Assembly: GCA_963556195.1 (NCBI GenBank)
Contig: OY744516.1
Coordinates: 35,396,778-35,460,777, forward strand
From: Sepiola atlantica
Taxonomy: Eukaryota; Mollusca; Cephalopoda; Sepiida; Sepiolidae
Length of the DNA: 64,000 nt
Direction: 5' to 3'
A program made the translations under genes and the position numbers. This document shows positions 58,250 to 64,000 of this stretch, piece after piece. How positions within the stretch are numbered: the first letter of the stretch is position 1; the number at the start of each line of letters is the position of its first letter. The notes beneath the pieces are model-generated. The model was not told the DNA's origin. It was given only the letters and a program-made list of their open reading frames with translations, and did not search any database.

Positions 58250-58585
58250 AAAACAACGAAAAAGGGGTGAAAAAAACAAATAAGCAACAAATAAATGGTA
58301 CCAAAGGCAAAGTAAGTTACTCTTCTACCTACCTGGATAAATTTATTTGTGTTTTAACTTATTTTAAAGCGTTTTTTAGTTCGATTTAAAACTGGTGTCG
58401 TCACGTCACTTGATCAAATAGGGCCATTTTGTGTTTTCAATTTCAATATGACGTCTCGACACTAGTTTTAAATCGAACTAAAAAACGCCTTAAAATAAGT
58501 TAAAACACAAATAACCTTATCCAGGTAGGTAAAAGAGTAACTTATCTTGCCTTTGGTAACATTTATTTGTGGGTGGCACTTTTAC
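58250..58585. mobile_element. F4 foldback element, copy 2
   Basis: Same arms as the 55975 copy (AAAGCGTTTTTTAGTTCGAT, ATCGAACTAAAAAACGCCTT) around a longer loop containing TCACGTCACTTGATC. Confidence 0.85.
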
Positions 58586-59115
58586 CCCCAGCCCAACGCC
58601 GCCCACCGACGCCCAACGGCGCCCAGCCCCCAGCGCCAGCATTTTGGCTCACGTGACTCAATCGTAGTCACTTATGAACAGAATAGTATTCCGTATTAAC
58701 AATTAGCATGTATCCCCCTCCCCCAATACATTTTTTTTTGTTTATTAATTATTTACCTTACGAAATAGAATGAATATTGACAGATTTTTGCCAACCGCCG
58801 CCCACCGACGCCCAAGCCGCCCAGCCCCCGGCACCAACATTTTGGCTCACGTGACTCAATCGTAGTCACTTATGAACAGAATAGTATTCCGTATTAACAC
58901 TTAGCATGTATCCCCCCCCCCAATACATTTTTTTGTGTTTATTAATTATTTACCTTACGAAATAGAATGAAGATTGATGGATTTTTGCCAACCGCCGCCC
59001 ACCGACGCCCAGCCCCCGTCGCCAGCATTTTGGCTCACGTGACTCAATCGTAGTCACTTATAAACCGAATATTCTTCGTTATTAACACTTAGCATATATC
59101 TCCCCCCCCCCCCAA
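58585..59115. repeat. ~190-bp tandem repeat, 2.8 copies
   Basis: The CATTTTGGCTCACGTGACTC block begins near 58640, 58838 and 59026. Units contain the GC-rich GCCGCCCACCGACGCCCA and a C-run followed by AATACATTTTTTT. The third unit is cut by the LINE at 59118. Confidence 0.92.
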
Positions 59116-59117
59116 TA

Positions 59118-59950
59118 CATTTTTTTGAGATCCGCTCTCAGTGGAATTGGGCGCCGGGTTGGAGTCATCTCAATAACACTGAGTTTTCTCTGACCTGGCG
59201 ATTGGTCCGGAACGCGCTGCCCCTCGAATACAGACGTTTCAAAACTAACTGTGGAGAAAACCCCTTCTGTCTGCGTTGCATAAACGCAGACGTCGAAGAA
59301 GAAACGGCAGAGCACGCCTTCTTTGAATGCATCAAATTGCGCGAGTTTTGGAAGTATGTGAACGAGGTGATGGCTCGTATCACTCCCGAGCAGTCAGTAC
59401 CCTTGGACGTAGCATCTGTAGTGTACAATGTGATGCCTCCGTGGTGCAGGGAGAAACAAATGGTGTTTCTCACGATCCTAGCCATAGCTAGACTTGTAGT
59501 GTGGACCTCACGCATAGATATAGGGAAAGGGCGTGAATCACCTTCTGATTACGAACTGATTTCGCACTTTAAACATCAGCTTAAGGTCAAAATCAGGTGT
59601 GATAGGAGGAGATTGCACTCAGCTTTATTTAAAAGAAGGTGGATACACACCGCTAGTTTGTGTGTGTTTGGACGTGCCAAGTTTGAGTACGTGTTCCCTG
59701 CCTAGGCATGGTGCACGCCGACCTAAGGTCTTATCAGACCCCACCCCAGAAAGCAAAGTCTCTTAGCTAGTAGCACGAATGAGCTCTGCCCCGTCGGAAC
59801 TGACTCGTTTGTTTTCGGCTCTTGAAACAAACCGGAAAACAGTGAGCAGCTCACACTTAGATAGATTTGGGAGGGCCTTACTAACAAAAAAAAATTTATT
59901 TTTTTTCTACCCCTCACCCAGCCAATGAATTTTGTACACCCACTTATTTG
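59118..59950 (+). CDS. 5'-truncated LINE (family I) with intact C-terminal zinc-knuckle frame
   Basis: One uninterrupted frame runs from the junction at about 59118 (EIRSQWNWAPGWSHLNN...) to the stop at 59703-59705. It carries VRNALPLEYRRF, a CxxC (FCLRC) and EHAFFEC, the Cys/His cluster found after the reverse transcriptase of several non-LTR retrotransposons. Codon composition is near 50% GC, unlike the AT-rich surroundings. This suggests a young insertion. The RT and endonuclease are missing, so it is a dead 5'-truncated copy. A 3' UTR with A-rich stretches follows to about 59950. There is no start codon upstream of the truncation. Family assignment is by motif only. Confidence 0.72.
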
Positions 59951-60168
59951 TAAATAAAAAACATCATAACAAATTGGGGTTAATATTAGGTAGCCTGCCC
60001 AAAGAGTGAATGAGGTATTTTGGTGACTGAAACTAGTTTAGAGAATAGACCAAGAGAATGACACACGACCACCACCCACTCAACCCAACTCTGGCCTTGT
60101 GCCACATCTTTTGTAATTTTCCATTTTTTACTTCAAAGAAATGTATCATCCAAAAGATAAATAAATTG

Positions 60169-60503
60169 GTCTTTTGGCTAAGATCAAAGTGTAGTATCTG
60201 TTCCGATGGATACTGCACCCCATAGACTGGTATTGTCTTAGCCTTCGGGCTCGATTTACGCCGGTCTATGGGTCTGTCCTGTGCAGTTCTAGGAGGTCCA
60301 CCCTCCCAGGCTTCGCCTCCCCTCTTTTGGGGAGGAGTAAGTTTATTACTTACTGCCTGAGGCGCCCCTACCGGGGAATGCCGACGGGGCTGCCCAGGAA
60401 ATTTTTAAACCCCACTTTCCCGACCCGACCTTGGGTCACATCTTACTTGTGGGAGTAAGATAAAAACTGGCCTTGTGCCTAACTCCTGGAGAGGAGTAAA
60501 TCA
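60169..60503 (+). mobile_element. U2-snRNA-headed SINE, copy d
   Basis: Plus-strand copy beginning CTTTTGGCTAAGATCAAAGT then GTAGTATCTGTTCC, the best match to U2 snRNA in the window. The GC-rich hairpin body follows, and it ends CTAACTCCTGGAGAGGAGTA then AATC. It abuts the gypsy-like remnant. Confidence 0.87.
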
Positions 60504-60510
60504 ATACTCA

Positions 60511-61325
60511 TGATCTTAAATCAGCTTAGCATCAAATCCCAGTCAGTAATGAGGATCGTAAATTTACAGCCTTTGAAGTAGATAGTAAATTGTACCAGTT
60601 TACTTGCCTGCCATTCGGTTTATAGATAGAGTAAGTGTCTTCCAAAGAAGCATTGTTGACAGGGAGAAATTATCAGATACATTTGTCTATGTTAATAACA
60701 TTACAATCTGTGGAAAAAAAAACCCAAAAAGTATGACTATAATCTTCAAAGATTTTATGCGGTAGCTAAACAGTACAACATCAGGCTTAATAAGAATAAA
60801 AGCATTGTTTCAGTCCCGTCCATAACTTTACTGGGGTACACTATCCAAAACAGCCAAATATTGCCTGACTATGATCAGTTCAAACCTCTACTTCAGATTC
60901 CACCTCTTCTAAATCTGAAAACACAGAGACGAATTATTACTCTTTTGATTACATCAAATTTATCCAAAACTTTTCAGACAAAATACTTATCGCAATAAAG
61001 AATTTCCATGATCTCTTTCGGTATTAGACTTCTTTTCAAAGGCTAAAAAACACCTGCTCCTTTAATGAAAATAAATCCTCACTATGCCCATGTATGTCTA
61101 CCCTCTGGCATCGAAACCACCATTAACGTACAAGATTTGGCTTCCAAATCAATTAATGGAGATAATACTATAAGCCCAGTGGATGATTGCATGTCACCTG
61201 TTAGTGGACCAGAAAGCCCTACAAGTGAGAAGGAAAGTATGCCACTTTCTGAACCGAGAGAAGCAAACAACTCTTTTGAAGAACCAGTTAAGAGCGAAGT
61301 TGCGGCTGCATCACTGTTATTGTAG
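60511..61325 (+). pseudogene. Ty3/gypsy-like pol remnant
   Basis: Segments in several frames resemble an LTR-retrotransposon reverse transcriptase: an LKSA-x-HQIPV block with a stop, TAFEVDSKLYQFTCLPFG, a YVNNI box (usual second Asp changed) and LLGYTIQNSQILPDYDQ. After a deletion, the frame at 61065-61325 (HYAHVCLPSGIETTINVQDL ...) resembles the C-terminal end of such polyproteins, with an acidic Ser/Pro tail. RNase H and integrase are gone. Inactive. Confidence 0.72.
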
Positions 61326-61329
61326 TATT

Positions 61330-62540
61330 AATTTGTAATTAAAACCTTTACCAACAGTATTCTGGTCTCTTATTATTCTCAGTCTCAATTCATTCCTAAA
61401 TTAATTCACTGATTATTATGAATTTTGGAACATAATTGCTAGAAGTAAGGCGTCAAAATTTAGGCTATATTTAGTTTAATTTAGCTTTATTCTAATGTGG
61501 TGAAAGCACTTCGTGAAAATTTAGATACTTCAGATTTTTCTGAAATTTTAAGAATAGGTATTAGACATCAATTTATAGATATTCCTCAAATTTCAGTTTC
61601 TTTGGGGTATTTTAAAGGGTTTTATGGAACAAAATTCAAATATTTCAGATTTGCACTAAATTTGATTCATAGTCATTAGACACCAATTAATCAATATTCC
61701 TTGAATTTCAATTTTTTCTTAAGATCTCTTAAATTTTAGAAATTTTCTAAAATCAAAAATCAAAATCATGTAATGGATTTTTACTAAAATTGGAATAAGA
61801 ATACTTGACATGATCTAGTATTATTATATATTGATTTTAATCTTTGTAAGTATGCTCCTAATTCTTTAAATTGACCCCCTTTCTATCCATTATGAGAAGG
61901 AAACCTATCTTCAATTTCTTTTGAAGGGACATGAAAACTTATTCTAAGTAGAAACTTAATGTTTCTTATCTATCCATACGGGGCTGCAGAAATACCTGGC
62001 ATAATAGTCAGGCATGGGATTATCCCTCTCAGTGTGATGGACCCATAGATCTTGTCAGATCATCTATCTAGGAGAAGGAACACTCTGATATAAAACCTGT
62101 GCTAGTGACTTCATACAACTTAGAATCACACCACTGGAGAAGGGAGACCGCCTTAGTCCTGGTTGACAACATTGCTAGAGCTGGAGCCTTGAACAAAATA
62201 TCCGGCTTACAAACCTAAAAGTGTTTAAGGAATAGATAGGCTCTGCCTATCTCCCGACCTTTGCACTCCTTCTTAGCCAGGTGAGGAGGTACCATCACAG
62301 AGACACTTCAAAAGCAGCCTTGTTTCCTAAGGCAATGAACACTGTTTCTCTTTCTCTCTATCTGGGCAACTTGGGACACTTGCTTGTCACTTAGTTTTAC
62401 ATGATTAGTCTGGGCCTCTCTTGTTCTGACAGGAGCCCTAATTCTTAGGTAGCATTAAGAGTGGCTGCTCTATCAACAGTTGTATAATATCGGGGTAACT
62501 GTAGCGTCATATCGCGCATGGAAACGGACCCTGCACTTAT
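61330..62540. other. Sequence without recognised genes
   Basis: AT-rich to 61850. A more mixed segment at 61960-62520 may be 5' or LTR-derived mobile-element sequence, but no motif supports a call. Confidence 0.35.
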
Positions 62541-62549
62541 CTCTGGTGA

Positions 62550-63370
62550 GCTTTCTTGAGGCCACAACCCCATAGATGGAGACTTGGCCCAAAGTCTACT
62601 TGTGTGAGCTTACTGGCATCAAACAAACACTCACTTTGCCCAACTCACTATATCCAAAACCTAGAAAATGTCACTACAAAAAAAACAAGTTCAAACCAGA
62701 CGCCCACCTAAAAACAACACATTTGTCTCCTCCCTTGAGGCTTGCATTCACAAATATCCAAGGGCTGAGAACCAACACCAATGACATAGAATCTTTTCCC
62801 CTAGTAAACTTCCCAGATATCCTAGCACTAAGTGAAAGTAACCTACACTCCTCAATCTCCTCTAATCGTTTTGCCATGACTGGATACCTTTCACTCTACC
62901 ATAAGGACTCTTTCAAACATATGCACGGACCCAGAGTTTGTATTCGTAACACCCTCCTCTTGATTAGAGAACATAGCTAGAATCAGACCCTGAAGCCTAC
63001 ATGTGCTTTTGATTAACCTTACAACACAGCGGTAGTTACTTATATTTAATCTACTGTTCTCTTTAGACCCAGGACTGTATCCTGCTCGACTTTGTCTCGG
63101 ATAACATAGATGCAGTACTCTCATTAGAACCGAGCACCCAAATACACATATTTGGGGATTTTAATGTCTACCACCATGATTGGCTGAATCCTTAGTAAAT
63201 GTCCACCAGTCTATAGTTGAATGGGGACATAAATGGATAGTAACATTTAATGCTACTAAGACAAAGCTCCTTTCCTTTAAAAATTATAAGAAACCTTTTC
63301 AACCACCGATTGTCGTGGCTAATAGCACCCTATCCGAGAGTCCAACATTCAGACTCCTTGGATACCAAAG
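62550..63370 (+). pseudogene. LINE family B endonuclease and RT remnants
   Basis: The frame at 62576-62980 reads LRLAFTNIQGLRTNTNDIES, FPDILALSESNLHSSISSNR, YLSLYHKDSFKHMHGPRV, typical of the AP-endonuclease of CR1/Jockey-like elements. A later GDFNVYHHDWL box lies near 63155 in another frame. After a deletion, RT-distal sequence follows (FNATKTKLLSFKNYKKPF, STLSESPTFRLLG), which matches the family B copy at 34060-34365. Frames are broken. Confidence 0.78.
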
Positions 63371-64000
63371 TTGTTAATGTTGTTCAGAAGTTTTGTTACC
63401 TTTGTGGTACCATTGGAGCACAGGGTGGAGCAGGTGCTAGTGTGATAGCAAGAATTATGAGTGGATGGAGTAAATTCAGTGAACTTTTGCCATTACTAAC
63501 CTGCAGAGCATTACCACTGTCAACCAAGGGAAGAGTCTATCAGGCATGTGTATGCAGTGTGATGATGTATGGAGGTGAAGTCTGGCTGGTTAGGGTTTGA
63601 AGACATGCGTTGCATTGAGATAAATAATGTGGAAATGATACTATGAATGTATAATGCAAGTCTTAAAGACAGGCTTAGATCTGATGAACTCAGAGGAAGA
63701 TTAAATCTGGACAGTATAGGAAGATGAATGCAAAACAAGAGGCTTTGATGATATGGCCATGTTGAAAGAATGGGTGATAGTTTCTGGGTTAGTAGATATA
63801 GAACAGTCAAGGTAAAAGGTCCAGTTCACAGGGGAAGGCCAAGGAAAACATGAGAGGAAGTGATAAGGATGGACTTGATAGAAAGAAGGATAAATAAAGA
63901 CCTGGGAAGAGATAAGTTAGTTTGGAAGTCAATTTCTAAAAGCCATTCAACACATACCAGCATGTAAAACAGACGTTAAACCGAAGATGATGATGATGAT
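63370..64000 (+). pseudogene. LINE family E C-terminal region and 3' end
   Basis: The frame reads QKFCYLCGTIGAQGGAGASV, LTCRALPLSTKGRVYQACVC, SVMMYGGEVWLVRV. This is the region after the RT active site in a non-LTR element. A broken RLRSDELRGRLNLDS part and 3' UTR follow, ending in GATGATGATGAT at the window edge. It joins LINE B without a visible boundary. Confidence 0.8.

Overview
The window is eukaryotic, AT-rich and dominated by introns and transposable elements. It looks like an invertebrate nuclear genome, probably a lophotrochozoan and most plausibly a mollusc. The grounds are spliceosomal introns, several non-LTR retrotransposon families, tRNA-like and snRNA-headed SINEs, many MITE and foldback elements, (TA)n microsatellites, and a dystrobrevin gene with an invertebrate-style acidic tail. 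The species cannot be named from sequence alone.

The only conserved host gene I recognise is the 3' half of a dystrobrevin gene on the + strand. Five coding exons (1664-1937, 11096-11149, 12913-13087, 13854-14007, 36701-36835) join in frame, with intron phases 1, 1, 2 and 0, into the last 263 residues. The ZZ, EF-hand and coiled-coil exons would lie upstream of base 1. The last intron is about 22.7 kb. Exon-like islands lie inside it (22508, 30168) and downstream of the stop (42416, 45138); they may be alternative exons or chance. A possible small two-exon gene for a 95-residue hydrophobic protein starts at 48033.

Layout: 0-8 kb holds microsatellites, a Tc1/mariner-type MITE, the first dystrobrevin exon, a tRNA-like SINE and a decayed 3.2-kb LINE (family A). 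8.26-11.02 kb is a hAT-like element filled with 44 copies of a 60-bp repeat. 11-14 kb holds three dystrobrevin exons, one preceded by a recent 148-bp tandem duplication that copied its splice acceptor. 15-36 kb is intron packed with nested LINEs, U2-snRNA-headed SINEs, a 37-bp satellite and other tandem arrays. 36.7 kb carries the terminal exon. 38-46 kb has LINE A (minus), a second mariner-type MITE, a hAT MITE, a foldback and possible 3' exons. 47-53 kb has the small candidate gene, paired CRE motifs and further MITEs. 54-59 kb is a cluster of foldback elements and a GC-rich tandem array. 59-64 kb holds LINE fragments, another U2-SINE and a decayed Ty3/gypsy-like pol remnant.

Mobile-element coding regions are nearly all frameshifted or truncated. 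The exception is an uninterrupted C-terminal LINE reading frame at about 59.1-59.7 kb. No bacterial-type operon, CRISPR array or rRNA gene is present, and I see no intact tRNA gene. Family letters A-I are labels used only in this annotation.
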